NCBI RefSeq assembly: GCF_029395355.1 | Contig: NZ_CP113913.1 | Span: 992,001 to 1,056,000 of the forward strand | Reading direction: 5' to 3' | DNA from: Bifidobacterium sp. ESL0800 | Lineage (GTDB): Bacteria > Actinomycetota > Actinomycetes > Actinomycetales > Bifidobacteriaceae | Length of the DNA stretch: 64,000 nucleotides | Part shown: positions 18,034-28,406 of the stretch, in pieces | How positions within the stretch are numbered: the stretch's first letter is position 1 | How the letters are laid out: every line of letters starts with the position of its first letter | Position numbers and translations under genes: made by a program | The notes under the pieces: generated by a model | The model's input: only the letters and a program-made list of their open reading frames with translations | The model's database searches: none | What the model was told of the DNA's origin: nothing

Positions 18034-20358
18034 TTACATCTTGCGCATGTGCGGGACAGCGGAATCCTTGGCGCCGGTCAGGCGGTAGACGTCGAAAACG
18101 CCGTCGATCTTGCGCACCGCGCTCAAAAGCGTGTTCATGTGCTGCGGGTCGGCCATCTCGAAGGAGAACTGGCTGGTGGCCACGCGGTCGGAGCCGGTGG
18201 CGACGGTGGCGCTGATGATGTTGACACCATGGTCGGAAAGCACCTGGGTGACGTCGGTCAGCAGGTGCGGCCGGTCGAGCGCCTCCACCTGGATCTTGAC
18301 CATGAACAGGCCCTTGGCGCTGGTCCAGGCGACCTCGACCACGCGATCGGGCTGTTGCTTCTCAAGATTGAGCATGTTCTGGCAATCGGCGCGATGCACC
18401 GATACGCCCTCGTTTTTGGTGATGAAACCGAGAATCTTGTCTCCGGGGACGGGCGTGCAACACCGGGCCAGCTTGACCCAGACGCCTTCCACGCCCTTGA
18501 CCGAAATGCCAAGCTTGTTGGTATCGCGGCGGCGCTCGACGTGCTTTAAAGGCAGGGCTTCCTGCTCGACGTCCTCTTCCACCTCGTCCTGCCCGGCGTC
18601 TTTGACCAGTCGCGAGATGACGTTCTGTGTGGAGACCTGGCCATCGCCGATAGCGGCGAACACGGCGTCGGCGTTGTCGAAATTGAGTTCGTCGGCCACT
18701 CCGACCAACGCCTGCGGCGTCAGAAGGTTCGAGACCGGCAGGTTGCGCTTGCGCATGGCGCGGGTGAGCTCGTCGCGCCCCTCGTCGATGGCCTCGCTGC
18801 GGCGTTCCTTGCTGAACCACTGGCGGATCTTGTTGCGCGCCTTCGGGCTTTTGACGAAGCTCAGCCAGTCGCGCGAAGGACCGGCGGTTTCTGATTTCGA
18901 GGTCAGGATCTCGACGGTGTCGCCGCTTTCGAGCACGGTGTCGAGCGGGACGAGACGGCCGTTGACGCGCGCACCCATGGTGCGATGGCCGACCTCGGTA
19001 TGCACCGCGTAGGCGAAATCGATCGGGGTGGCGTTGGCCGGCAGGGAGATGATCTTGCCCTTGGGGGTGAAGACGTAGACTTCGGCGCTGCCCAGATCTT
19101 CTTTCAGGGAACCGAGGAACTCGTCGGAGTCCGGGGTCTCGCTGGTCCAGTCGGCCAGCTGCTGGATCCACTTGAGGTTGTCGGCTTCGCTCAGATCCTG
19201 GTTCTCTTCGCTTTCGCGCTTCTTGTCGGTCTTGTCGGGCTCGCTCAACTTGCGTCCGGCCTGCCCGTTTTCCTTGTACTTCCAGTGGGCCGCGATGCCG
19301 AATTCGCTGCGCCGGTGCATGTCCCAGGTGCGGATCTGAATCTCGACAGGCTTGCCGCCGGGGCCGACCACCGTGGTGTGCAGGCTCTGGTACATGTTCA
19401 TCTTCGGCATGGCGATGTAGTCCTTGAACCTGCCGGGAATCGGGCTCCAGCGGGCGTGGACGGCACCGAGGGCCGCATAGCAGTCCTGGATGGTATCGAC
19501 GATGATGCGCACGCCGATCAGGTCGTAGATATTGGAGAAATCATGGCCTCGTACGATCATCTTCTGATAAATCGAGAAATAGTCTTTCGGCCGGCCGGTG
19601 ACGGTGGCCTTGATGTGCTGGTCGGCGAGGTCTTCGTTGATCTCGCTGACTATCTGCTTCAGGTAGACGTCACGCTGGCCGGCACGACGGTTGACGAGCA
19701 CGACGATTTCGTTGTAGATCTTGGGATAGAGGACTTTGAAGCTCAGCTCCTCAAGTTCGGTCTTGATGGCGTTCATGCCGAGTCTGTTGGCAAGGGGCGC
19801 ATAGACGTCAAGCGTCTCCCGAGCCTTGCGCTGGGCATTGGCCGGTTTGACGTAGCGCCAGGTACGTGCGTTATGGAGGCGGTCGGCCAATTTGACGACC
19901 AGCACACGCACATCGCGGCTCATGGCCACAACCATCTTGCGAATGGTCTCGGCCTGCGCCGAGTCGCCGACCTCCATGCGGGTCAGTTTCGTGACCCCGT
20001 CGACCAGACCGGTGACGGTGTCGCCGAATTCCTCACGACACTGATCGAGCGTGTAATCGGTGTCTTCGACGGTGTCATGCAACAATCCTGCGGCGACCAC
20101 CAACGATCCCATGCCGAGGTCGGCCAGAATCTGGGCGACGGCCAGCGGATGGATGATATACGGTTCGCCGGAACGACGACGCTGGGTGCGGTGCTGCCAG
20201 ACGGCACGGCGATAGGCGCGCTCAAGGATAGCAAGGTCGGCATCCGGGTGATGGGCACGGCAGGCGCGCACGATGGGCTGCAACGGGTCGAGCGGGTCCG
20301 TGCTGATCTCGCAGCCCAGCATCTTCGCCGAATTGTTGTCAGAAACCGTATCGCCCAT
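18034..20358 (-). CDS. relA: bifunctional (p)ppGpp synthetase/hydrolase (Rel)
   Basis: 774 residues from the ATG at 20358, preceded by GGGAG; another ATG at 20370 is possible. Domain order is an HD hydrolase (YIIHPLAV and LLHDTVEDT, His94-Asp95), a RelA/SpoT synthetase (DLIGVRIIV, KDYIAMPKMNMYQSLHTTV, EIQIRTWDMH), TGS (VFTPKGKIISLP), a zinc-finger-like CCTPVPGD region and a C-terminal ACT domain (VDVTQVLSDHGVNIISA-like). Both active sites keep their key residues, so it should make and degrade the stringent alarmone. dut lies about 60 bases upstream on the same strand. Bifidobacteria normally carry one such long Rel. Confidence 0.95.
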   Translation of the reverse strand: MGDTVSDNNSAKMLGCEISTDPLDPLQPIVRACRAHHPDADLAILERAYRRAVWQHRTQRRRSGEPYIIHPLAVAQILADLGMGSLVVAAGLLHDTVEDTDYTLDQCREEFGDTVTGLVDGVTKLTRMEVGDSAQAETIRKMVVAMSRDVRVLVVKLADRLHNARTWRYVKPANAQRKARETLDVYAPLANRLGMNAIKTELEELSFKVLYPKIYNEIVVLVNRRAGQRDVYLKQIVSEINEDLADQHIKATVTGRPKDYFSIYQKMIVRGHDFSNIYDLIGVRIIVDTIQDCYAALGAVHARWSPIPGRFKDYIAMPKMNMYQSLHTTVVGPGGKPVEIQIRTWDMHRRSEFGIAAHWKYKENGQAGRKLSEPDKTDKKRESEENQDLSEADNLKWIQQLADWTSETPDSDEFLGSLKEDLGSAEVYVFTPKGKIISLPANATPIDFAYAVHTEVGHRTMGARVNGRLVPLDTVLESGDTVEILTSKSETAGPSRDWLSFVKSPKARNKIRQWFSKERRSEAIDEGRDELTRAMRKRNLPVSNLLTPQALVGVADELNFDNADAVFAAIGDGQVSTQNVISRLVKDAGQDEVEEDVEQEALPLKHVERRRDTNKLGISVKGVEGVWVKLARCCTPVPGDKILGFITKNEGVSVHRADCQNMLNLEKQQPDRVVEVAWTSAKGLFMVKIQVEALDRPHLLTDVTQVLSDHGVNIISATVATGSDRVATSQFSFEMADPQHMNTLLSAVRKIDGVFDVYRLTGAKDSAVPHMRKM

Positions 20359-20417
20359 GCCCGCTCCCATCACCGTATCTCTGGTTTCATTCTATCTGAT
20401 TAAAGGACGGAGCGTCG

Positions 20418-20897
20418 CTATCTGCTCGCCAACCCGGTGGAACCGAACCCGCGCTCGGCACGATCGCTGCCGGGAAGCGTTGCCGCGGGGACGAACCGCG
20501 CCTCAACGTAACGTTGGATGACCAGCTGCGCGATACGATCGCCTGCGTGCAAAACCACGGTATGTTCGGCGTCGAGATTGATCAGCGGCACCTTGATTTC
20601 CCCGCGGTACCCCGCATCGATGGTGCCTGGCGCGTTCAAAACCGTCACGCCCGACTTGACCGCCAATCCGCTGCGTGGATGCACCAGCCCGACATAGCCG
20701 CAGGGAAGCGCGATCGAGACGCCCGTCGGCACCAAGGCGCGTTCGAACGGCTTGAGCTCGACGTCCTGTGTGCAGGTCAGGTCGGCACCCGCATCACCCG
20801 CGTGCGCATAACGCAGGGCAGGCACGTTTCCGTCGGCATCGGCCTTCAGGAGCACTTCGACGTTTTCCGGTTCGTTGTAGCTTTCGGCATAGGCCAT
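20418..20897 (-). CDS. dut: dUTP diphosphatase
   Basis: 159 residues. All trimeric dUTPase motifs are visible: I DAGADL (35-40), II PRSGLA (74-79), III GTIDAGYRGE (91-100), IV GDRIAQLVI and V RGFGSTG at the C-terminus. It hydrolyses dUTP to dUMP, keeping uracil out of DNA and feeding dTMP synthesis. The ATG at 20897 overlaps the stop of the DUF4193 gene by one base (TGATG), indicating coupled translation. An in-frame GTG at 20909 is less likely because AAGGAG overlaps it. Confidence 0.96.
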   Translation of the reverse strand: MAYAESYNEPENVEVLLKADADGNVPALRYAHAGDAGADLTCTQDVELKPFERALVPTGVSIALPCGYVGLVHPRSGLAVKSGVTVLNAPGTIDAGYRGEIKVPLINLDAEHTVVLHAGDRIAQLVIQRYVEARFVPAATLPGSDRAERGFGSTGLASR

Positions 20898-21187
20898 CAG
20901 GCGGCGCACTCCTTGCAGACCGGGCCGTCGGGGCCCATATGGTCAAGTTGGCTGCGGTGCTTGACCAGGAAGCACTCCGAGCAGATGAACTCGTCTCCCT
21001 GCATGGGAATGACGGTCACCGAGGAATCCTCGTTGCTCAAATCCGCACCGGGCAACTCGTAATCCTCGGCGATGGCGTTCTCGTCGTCGTCGATGTCCTC
21101 GGCGGAGTCCCTGCTGCTTTTACTCAACGCCTGAAGGGATTCCTCGTCCTCGTCCTTGTTGCGAGGGGAATCATAATCTTGGGCCAT
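20897..21187 (-). CDS. DUF4193 family protein with a C-terminal zinc-ribbon
   Basis: 96 residues. The N-terminal two thirds is acidic and probably disordered. The C-terminus is a CxxC...CxxC zinc-binding motif, FICSECFLVKHRSQL then GPVCKECAA. This is the DUF4193 pattern found next to dut in many actinobacteria. AAGGAAGG precedes the ATG. Function is unknown; the conserved adjacency with dut and sepH suggests a nucleic-acid-related role, which is inference. Confidence 0.88.
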   Translation of the reverse strand: MAQDYDSPRNKDEDEESLQALSKSSRDSAEDIDDDENAIAEDYELPGADLSNEDSSVTVIPMQGDEFICSECFLVKHRSQLDHMGPDGPVCKECAA

Positions 21188-21362
21188 TTCGCCTTCCTTT
21201 CTTTTGGTTCTCGGTATGTGCTACCGATGGCTGGCACCTCTAAATGTCTTTTACGGGCAAAAGGATACACGATTTCGCAAATTCGTAAAGTACGACACGA
21301 GGGACATAATGGAATAAAGTAAAATTCTTGTAGTTTTATTGTTGTAGGAAAGTGGTGCTCGC

Positions 21363-22625
21363 ATGTCAATCAGTTCAGTTACGGATGCTCGGTTCGACCA
21401 TGTCGACGAGGATGGCGAGCTGGTGTTCGTTTCGAAGGGATTGAAGTTCCGGATACCGGTGGATGACACGTTGGAGCATGCCATTCTCGAGGCACGCCAA
21501 ATACTTAGCGAGGCCGAGGAAATCAATAATCCAGGACTGGCGCAAACCCTACCAATATCAAGCATTCAGGCACTGATCAGAGCCGGCGCGCAGCCTGAAA
21601 AAGTGGCCGAGAAATACGGTCTGAGCCAGGCGTTGGTACGACGTTTTTCCGCCGCGGTCGAGACGGAAAAGCAATACGCCATCGAACAGTTCCTTGCCGT
21701 TTCCGCACCCAAAGGAAGCAAGGTCCACTCTGTCGAAGATCTCATCGCGTGTACGCTCGCCGCCGCCCGCATCGGCATGGAATCCGTCAAGTGGGGCGCG
21801 ACACGCCGGGGAAGGGAACCTTGGCTGATTACGGCGACATTCAGCACCCAGCGCAATCGCATACGTGCCGAATGGACGTGGAATATGCATGACAACACCG
21901 TCGAATGCCAGAACACGGCGGCGCAGATACTGCTCGGCGAGACGGACACCAGCATTCAACGTGAACGTACCGGCGAGAAGACGTCGGATGCAGCCGCTCA
22001 GGTCGTCGGCTCAGGGCAAACGCAGGAAAACACCGAAGGCACCGCCACGAACGCAACGGCATCGTCGGCTAGAAGCGATGACAATGACGCGATGGCAGCG
22101 TCGACGTTTGCCGCATCGCAGGCCCTGCCCGGTGATTCCGTGCGTTCCGCGCGAATCGCCAGCACCGTGGCCTCCATGCAGGAACAGACACATGAGGAGC
22201 CCGAGACTTCCCAGCCCCGTTCTGGCGCAGATCCGGTTTCCGACGGCAACGCCGAAGACAATTCCGTCGCCATGGGTTCCGTCTCCCTGCCTTACCCGGC
22301 ACCAACCATAGGCCGACAGTCGACTTCAACAAATCCTCAAACCCCGTCTATGACGGCGACGCCAAGCGTGCCGGCGGATGCCATGTCGCTACCGCTGCCC
22401 GACCGCACCAACGAAACGCCGTCGCAGACCTTCAGCGTACTCGGCAACGAGTCGCCGCAACAGCCCGGAACCGACCATTCCGACACGGCCCAACTTGCCG
22501 ACGAACGCAATCAGACGGCGAAAGACGGCAACAACGGTAGCGAACACCACGATCACAAACACGGCAAGCGCAAATCGGGACGTTCCGCTGTGCCCAGTTG
22601 GGACGAGATTCTGTTCGGAGAATGA
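21363..22625 (+). CDS. sepH: SepH-like septation protein (DUF3071)
   Basis: 420 residues. The N-terminal about 170 residues carry the DUF3071/SepH domain: VTDARFDHVDEDGELVFVS, LEARQILSEAEE, then a helix-turn-helix-like stretch QALIRAGAQPEKVAEKYGLS and the WGATRRGREPWLITATF block. The rest is a Ser/Thr/Gln-rich linker ending in a short basic and then SWDEILFGE tail. SepH in Streptomyces binds FtsZ and promotes Z-ring assembly. The C-terminal tail is characteristic of the family. The gene is divergent from the DUF4193-dut-relA cluster, followed by a terminator hairpin. Confidence 0.88.
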   Translation: MSISSVTDARFDHVDEDGELVFVSKGLKFRIPVDDTLEHAILEARQILSEAEEINNPGLAQTLPISSIQALIRAGAQPEKVAEKYGLSQALVRRFSAAVETEKQYAIEQFLAVSAPKGSKVHSVEDLIACTLAAARIGMESVKWGATRRGREPWLITATFSTQRNRIRAEWTWNMHDNTVECQNTAAQILLGETDTSIQRERTGEKTSDAAAQVVGSGQTQENTEGTATNATASSARSDDNDAMAASTFAASQALPGDSVRSARIASTVASMQEQTHEEPETSQPRSGADPVSDGNAEDNSVAMGSVSLPYPAPTIGRQSTSTNPQTPSMTATPSVPADAMSLPLPDRTNETPSQTFSVLGNESPQQPGTDHSDTAQLADERNQTAKDGNNGSEHHDHKHGKRKSGRSAVPSWDEILFGE

Positions 22626-22661
22626 TATTTCTCGCTTTCTTGCATTGATGTCTATTGCAGT

Positions 22662-22702
22662 GATGCCTGTCAGCCTGATCGGATATTCGGCTGGCAGGCA
22701 TC
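22662..22702. terminator. terminator hairpin between sepH and the alkaline-phosphatase-fold gene
   Basis: GATGCCTGTCAGCC (22662-22675) pairs with GGCTGGCAGGCATC (22689-22702) with one G-U pair. It lies between convergent genes and can serve both. Confidence 0.7.
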
Positions 22703-22733
22703 ATCGTCTCACAAAACAGGACATCACCATCAA

Positions 22734-23930
22734 TCAGGCGACATCGATCAGGCACGGAATCTCTCGTTCAAGACGGGTCAGGGATCCGTGAACGCCTTTG
22801 AGGCCCATCGACCCTTCGCTTTGCGTACGTGAATCGACAATCGTGACATTGTCTTTGGCACAGACGACCACGTCACCGATCAATGGTCTGATGCGAGTTT
22901 CGACGTTGCCATACAAACCGTCTTCAATCGCTTCGTCACGCGTGAATACCCGTGCGCAATCACCCAACTCTTCGCGCCAACGTCTGGCCATGGCATCGAC
23001 GTCCGCACCCTCTTCGGCATAGAGCATCGTCATACGAGGCTCACCTGCGACCAATGCAACGTCATGTGTCAGTTCATCGCGATTCGCGATGTCGATCTGC
23101 TTGTCAAAATCGACTTCCACCATCCCATGATCCGCAACGACGACCATCAGGGTCCCGGGCTTCAATCCTCGTCTCAATGCCTGCAACTGCCCATCAGCAT
23201 TTTCAAGCGCGGTCGCCCATTGTTCGCTGAACGGACCATAGTGATGACCTGCTTTATCGACATCGTCAAGATAGTAATACGTAATCCCTGGTCTGGCGGC
23301 GGCTTTGAGCGCGGCACGCACGCGAAGCTCCTCATGGCGGGAACCTTGATATTCAGGGCCTCGCAAGGCCGCCCGTGTAAGCGCCGAATGAGCGAATTTC
23401 GGCAGGCCCACGCTGGTCACACGCACACCTGCCTCAACCAGACGCTCGAAAACCGTAGGCTGGCGCTGCAGGTCCTCCGGATCCGGCGCACCGGCGAAAC
23501 TGATGAGTTGGCCCACTCCCCCTGTTTGCTCGTTGCGCTGGGTGAAACCGGTCATGCCGGTCATGCCCGGGCAGGTGCCGGTGCCGAAAGCCCCCATGAC
23601 GATCGGCGTGGTGCTGGGAATGCAGGTGGCGATTGGCGCTGCGTTACGTTCCTGGTGCATCAGACCACGCAGATACGGAGCGTGCCCTGCTCGCATGGCC
23701 AGATTCCAGAAGCCCAGGCCATCCACCAAGACGATGACCGCCGAATCGGTTTCAGGAAAGCCCAGCGCTGCCCTCGCACCCTCCGGATCGGGATGGATGG
23801 CTGTCGGCATCGCGTGCCCGATGGCGGCGCTCAAAGCGGGGAGAACCGCGGAAATATGACGACTGCTGCCATAAGCATCGATTTGGCGGAATTCCAGCAG
23901 TTCGTCCATAGGCTCGACTTCAACACTCAT
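22734..23930 (-). CDS. alkaline-phosphatase-superfamily protein (phosphodiesterase/pyrophosphatase type)
   Basis: 398 residues. The N-terminal metal site is VIVLVDGLGFWNL. The likely nucleophile threonine is in ATCIPSTTPIVMGAFGTG. Further metal ligands are in YYYLDDVDKAGHHYG and VVVADHGMVEV. This is the layout of nucleotide pyrophosphatase/phosphodiesterase-like members of the superfamily. The gene neighbours sepH and parC in many actinobacteria. No signal peptide is seen, so it is probably cytoplasmic. The start at 23930 or the ATG at 23909 are both possible. Substrate unknown. Confidence 0.82.
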   Translation of the reverse strand: MSVEVEPMDELLEFRQIDAYGSSRHISAVLPALSAAIGHAMPTAIHPDPEGARAALGFPETDSAVIVLVDGLGFWNLAMRAGHAPYLRGLMHQERNAAPIATCIPSTTPIVMGAFGTGTCPGMTGMTGFTQRNEQTGGVGQLISFAGAPDPEDLQRQPTVFERLVEAGVRVTSVGLPKFAHSALTRAALRGPEYQGSRHEELRVRAALKAAARPGITYYYLDDVDKAGHHYGPFSEQWATALENADGQLQALRRGLKPGTLMVVVADHGMVEVDFDKQIDIANRDELTHDVALVAGEPRMTMLYAEEGADVDAMARRWREELGDCARVFTRDEAIEDGLYGNVETRIRPLIGDVVVCAKDNVTIVDSRTQSEGSMGLKGVHGSLTRLEREIPCLIDVA

Positions 23931-24067
23931 ATTCCCATTGAATCACTGCGCGACGAAAACCGGACCCGCAAGGTCTTTGCTTCATCAACAATGCCGGTCC
24001 GCCCTCGACGAGGGCAACCGATATGATGAGACGGATTGTTTGTTAACAGATAGAGGTGCTTTTCAGT

Positions 24068-26812
24068 ATGGCTCAACGTCGCAAAACGGCCAAACCATCC
24101 TATGACCCGCACACGGTCAAGGAGAACATCGTCGAAACGCCACTCGACGATGAGATGAGCAAATCCTTCCTCGAGTATGCCTACTCGGTGATTTACGCGC
24201 GTGCACTGCCTGACGCGCGCGACGGCATGAAGCCGGTGCAGCGACGCATCATCTACCAGATGGGCCAGATGAACCTGACCCCCGACAAACCCTATATGAA
24301 GTCGGCTCGCGCCGTCGGCGAGGTGATGGGCAAGCTGCACCCGCACGGCGACTCCTCCATCTACGAGGCCATGGTGCGCCTTGCCCAGCCGTTCGCGATG
24401 CGTCTGCCGCTGGTGGACGGACACGGCAATTTCGGCTCGCTTGACGACGGGCCGGCGGCCTCTCGTTACACGGAGGCCAGGCTTGCGCCCGCAGCGCTCG
24501 GCATGAACGCGAACATCGACGAGGACACCGTCGACTTCTCCCCCAACTACGACAACAAGCTCAAAGAACCGGACGTGCTGCCGGCAGCCATCCCGAACCT
24601 TCTGGTCAACGGCGCTTCCGGCATCGCGGTGGGCATGGCCACCAACATGGCCACCCACAACCTCGGCGAGGTGGTCGCGGCGGCGAAATACCTGATGAAG
24701 CATCCCGACGCCACGCTTGAGCAGCTGATGGACTATGTGCCCGGACCGGATTGGCCAGGCGGCGGCATCATCATCGGTCGAGACGGCATCCGCGAAGCCT
24801 ATGAGAGCGGACGTGGAACGCTCACCACCCGTTCCGCCACACACATCGAAAACGTGACGGCCCGTAAAAAGGCCATCGTCGTCACCGAACTGCCGTTCAT
24901 GGTCGGCCCCGAACGCGTGCTCGAACGTATCTCGGAAGGTGTGAAGAACCACCACATCGAAGGCGTCTCCGGTGCCATCGACCTGACCGACAGGCACAAC
25001 GGCACACGCATCGTCATCGAGATCAAAACCGGTTTCGACCCCAACGCCGTGCTGGCACAGCTGTTCAAGTACACGCCGCTGGAAGACAACTTCACCATGA
25101 ACAACGTGGCGCTCGTCCACGGACGTCCACACACCATGGGCCTCAAAGAGATGCTCGAGGTCTGGGTGGAGCACCGACGCAACGTCATCCACCGCCGCAG
25201 CGAATACCGGCTGCGCAAGGCGCAGGAACGACTGCATCTGGTCGAAGGCATGCTGCTGGCGATGGTCGACATCGACGAGGTCATCCAGGTCATCCGCACC
25301 TCGGAGAACGCCGACGCCGCCAAGACGCGCTTAATGGCCGTCTTTGACTTGGACGAGATCCAAGCGCAATACATCCTTGACCTGCGGCTGCGCAGGCTCA
25401 CCAAGATGAGCCGCATCGAACTCGAGGCCGAACAGGATGATCTCAAAAAGCAGATCGAGGGTCTCAATGAGATCCTCGCTTCCGGCGAACGCCTTGACGA
25501 GGTCATCGTTTCCGAAATGGACGAGGCCGTCGAGAAATGGGGCGACCCGCGACGCACCGTGCTGTTGGAACGCCACGAGGACGGCAGCCTGACGCCGGTG
25601 CGTTCCCTGGCTTCCTCAAGCTCCGCCATCGATGGCGCCAACGCCAACCCGGACTCCTCTGCTCTGGCCGCCATCCGCGTAGAGAATACGGTATCCCAGG
25701 CAGCTCAAGATGTCGAAGCCGCAAAGAAGGCCAAGAAGGCCGGCAACGTAGAGGAAGCCACCGCCGCGTTGCGCCTCGACGACGAACCCTGCGCCGTCAT
25801 GTTAAGCGCCACCGGGCTGATCGCCCGTACCTCGCCGAGCGCCGTCGACCTTTGGCAGACTCGCGAGGCAAACGGCAAACGCGCACACGATGACCAGATC
25901 GTTTCGATCTTCGCTTCGACGACGCTTTCCAGCTACGGGCTCATCACTTCCGCGGGACGTTTGGTTCTGGCCCATGTCGCGGACCTGCCGAACCTGCCAG
26001 CGAGTGAGAACCTCAGCGTTTCCGGAGGGGTGAACGCCGACGAACTGCTGGGCATGACCACCAGTACCGAGCCGGTTGCCGGCGAGCACGTCGTGGCGGC
26101 CATCGCCATCGGCGACGTTTCCGGCAAGACCGAATCCGGGAACACAGATGCCGCAAAGGCATCCGACACCGACGCCGCCACTACCCCGCTGGCGATCGGC
26201 ACGCGCAACGGCATCGTCAAGCGCTGGAACCGCGAATCGCCCAGTACCATGGATTCCTGGCCCGTCATCGATCTGAAGGACGGGGACGCCGTCGTATTCG
26301 CCGCTCCCGCCGCCGACGATGACCGTATCGTCTTCATTTCCTCCGATTCCTCGCTGCTGACTTTCGAGGCCAAGGTGGTGCGTCCGCAAGGCCGTAGCGC
26401 AGGCGGTATGAACGGCATCAGACTGGCCGAGGGACAGCATGTCGTCGCCTTCAACGTCGTACCGGCAGGCAAGATCGCCTGGACCTATGACGAGGGCGAG
26501 AACGGGCTGTATTCGGCCTCCGGAGCCGTCGTGCTCACCGTTGCCGGCGATGACGCGTCCCTGCCCGGTACCGAGACAGGTGCAGCCAAGGTGACCCCGC
26601 TGGAGATGTATCCGACCAAGGGTCGCGGCACCGGTGGTGTCCGCTCGCAGCGCTTCCTCAAAGGCCAGAACACGCTGACCTGCGCCGCCATCGGCACCTA
26701 TCCCCTCTACGCCAGCACGTCCGGCGGCACCCCCGTCGAGCTGCCAAAGCCTGACATGCGTCGTGACGCCTCGGGAGTGGATCTGCCCGCACCAATCGAG
26801 TTCGTGGCATAG
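24068..26812 (+). CDS. parC: DNA topoisomerase IV subunit A
   Basis: 914 residues from the ATG at 24068. The breakage-reunion domain has the catalytic Tyr134 in [12 protein letters not shown], the quinolone-determining region [17 protein letters not shown] and the EIKTGFDPN segment. The C-terminal half forms the blade-type wrapping domain. Its central linker (about residues 510-575) is rich in Ala, Asn and Lys. With ParE it unlinks replicated chromosomes. I call it ParC rather than GyrA because it sits near parE and sigA rather than dnaA/gyrB. parE is about 8 kb away on the other strand. A terminator follows. Confidence 0.93.
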   Translation: MAQRRKTAKPSYDPHTVKENIVETPLDDEMSKSFLEYAYSVIYARALPDARDGMKPVQRRIIYQMGQMNLTPDKPYMKSARAVGEVMGKLHPHGDSSIYEAMVRLAQPFAMRLPLVDGHGNFGSLDDGPAASRYTEARLAPAALGMNANIDEDTVDFSPNYDNKLKEPDVLPAAIPNLLVNGASGIAVGMATNMATHNLGEVVAAAKYLMKHPDATLEQLMDYVPGPDWPGGGIIIGRDGIREAYESGRGTLTTRSATHIENVTARKKAIVVTELPFMVGPERVLERISEGVKNHHIEGVSGAIDLTDRHNGTRIVIEIKTGFDPNAVLAQLFKYTPLEDNFTMNNVALVHGRPHTMGLKEMLEVWVEHRRNVIHRRSEYRLRKAQERLHLVEGMLLAMVDIDEVIQVIRTSENADAAKTRLMAVFDLDEIQAQYILDLRLRRLTKMSRIELEAEQDDLKKQIEGLNEILASGERLDEVIVSEMDEAVEKWGDPRRTVLLERHEDGSLTPVRSLASSSSAIDGANANPDSSALAAIRVENTVSQAAQDVEAAKKAKKAGNVEEATAALRLDDEPCAVMLSATGLIARTSPSAVDLWQTREANGKRAHDDQIVSIFASTTLSSYGLITSAGRLVLAHVADLPNLPASENLSVSGGVNADELLGMTTSTEPVAGEHVVAAIAIGDVSGKTESGNTDAAKASDTDAATTPLAIGTRNGIVKRWNRESPSTMDSWPVIDLKDGDAVVFAAPAADDDRIVFISSDSSLLTFEAKVVRPQGRSAGGMNGIRLAEGQHVVAFNVVPAGKIAWTYDEGENGLYSASGAVVLTVAGDDASLPGTETGAAKVTPLEMYPTKGRGTGGVRSQRFLKGQNTLTCAAIGTYPLYASTSGGTPVELPKPDMRRDASGVDLPAPIEFVA

Positions 26813-26828
26813 AACGAATAGATGATTA

Positions 26829-26871
26829 AAATGGCCGCAGTCTGTAATTTCCATCTTGACTGCGGCCATTT
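26829..26871. terminator. intrinsic terminator after parC
   Basis: AAATGGCCGCAGTC (26829-26842) pairs perfectly with GACTGCGGCCATTT (26858-26871), followed by TATTATTTTC. It lies between convergent parC and the MFS gene. Confidence 0.85.
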
Positions 26872-26943
26872 ATTATTTTCTTTAAACCGTTTAACATTGC
26901 TATTGCATCGCGCCGATATGCGAAACCGGAAAGCACAAATGCA

Positions 26944-28134
26944 TCATAGCGAGGGCTCCTTCTTTTTGAACAGGACAATCAACAACAGCGCACAAGCCAC
27001 CAGCGGCAGACAGAAAAGCGGTACCCCGGAAATACCGCGGCACACGTCGATAAGCCATCCGCCGAGCCACGAACCGACCAGCGACGCGACGCCGGAAAAC
27101 GTGCCGGTCCACCCGTAAGCGCGCGAGAGCATGGAACCCGCCACGCGAATCCTGCCTGTCAGCAGGTCGAGCGTCGGGCTGATCAACAGCTCCGAAAGAC
27201 TGAAGGCCACGGCGAATGCCACAATCTGCAGCGCACCGCTCGGGGCCAACAACGCGCCGAATGCGATGACAAACGACGCGAATCCCAACAGCAGGATCGT
27301 GGTATCCTTCACCTTGCCGAGCGTGTGGACGAGCAAGGGATATTGCAGGATGAGAATGAAGACCGCGTTGCCCATATAGATCGCGTTGGACGCGGTCTGC
27401 GTATGGAACCCCGCGTAGGAACCAATTGGCACCACCAACGACCACTGCGCGTAGACGGTCCAATAGACGAACGTCAGTACCAGCAGAATCGGGAAAGCAC
27501 TGTCTCGGCTGAACAGCTTCTTCCGGCGTTGCTCACGCTCGTCGCGCCCAGCGGATACATCTTCTGGCGAGACCTTGGCCTGCTCATCTTCCGGCGGGCT
27601 GAACCTCAGCAATATCATCAGCAGCGCAAGGAGTGCATACAACGCAATCGAAACCAACACCAGACGCCTGAACCCCAGCAACGCGAACAGGCCTGCGCCG
27701 ATCGCCGGACCCACCAACGCACCGGAATTGACAGCCATCGAGCGCAACGTCACCATCCTGCGCGAGGTGGCCCGGCGCATCAGCTCAGTCTTGACCGCCA
27801 GACTGGCGCTGCTGCTTCCCAGCGATGCCGCCGCAGAACACACCAGATACACAAACAGCGTGGCGTTCGTGGCGAAAACCGCCAATCCGCACGCACGCAG
27901 GGCGAGGCCAGCGACCGCAACGGGCTTCGCGCCGATTTTCGACATCACCGTTCCGCAGAGCGACGAGCATAACGGGCCGACTCCCGACAGCACTCCGAGG
28001 ATCAGACCGGCGTCGGCGGCGCTGAAGCCGAGTTTCAGCAGCTGGACGGTCAGCAAGGGATAGAGCATATAGGTCGTCATCCCGGTGACGACGACGGCAA
28101 TCAGCAACGGATAGCCACGATCCTCACTCGTCAT
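26944..28134 (-). CDS. major facilitator superfamily transporter
   Basis: About 396 residues with twelve hydrophobic segments. MFS motif A-like sequence lies after helix 2 (GTVMSKIGAKPVAVAGLALR), and a charged central loop (about residues 190-215, PEDEQAKVSPEDVSAGRDER) separates the two halves. AAGGTGG stands six bases before the second of two tandem ATGs, so 28134 is preferred. It resembles drug/sugar efflux MFS proteins, but no substrate can be assigned. It stands alone between the parC terminator and the 270-base gap before lhr, in which I see nothing definite. Confidence 0.85.
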   Translation of the reverse strand: MTSEDRGYPLLIAVVVTGMTTYMLYPLLTVQLLKLGFSAADAGLILGVLSGVGPLCSSLCGTVMSKIGAKPVAVAGLALRACGLAVFATNATLFVYLVCSAAASLGSSSASLAVKTELMRRATSRRMVTLRSMAVNSGALVGPAIGAGLFALLGFRRLVLVSIALYALLALLMILLRFSPPEDEQAKVSPEDVSAGRDEREQRRKKLFSRDSAFPILLVLTFVYWTVYAQWSLVVPIGSYAGFHTQTASNAIYMGNAVFILILQYPLLVHTLGKVKDTTILLLGFASFVIAFGALLAPSGALQIVAFAVAFSLSELLISPTLDLLTGRIRVAGSMLSRAYGWTGTFSGVASLVGSWLGGWLIDVCRGISGVPLFCLPLVACALLLIVLFKKKEPSL

Positions 28135-28406
28135 CATTGGCCACCTTGGGTGTGCGGGCAGTCATTTTCTCGGCGGTGACGGCCGAATCGTCGTTACCTG
28201 ACACACGGGCTTTGGCCGTTGCAAGAGAAAATATAATTTCGAGAGAAAGCGGAATCTTCGACACCACAATCATCTTCCTTAATAGATCACGGTGTCGGTT
28301 ACGATACACACACCACCAGTTGCATGTACCAGAATAAGACCGATACTATCACCAACCAGACGACTTTTTCATTTCGTCCGTTGAGGTACCGGCCTGTTGC
28401 CTTTGA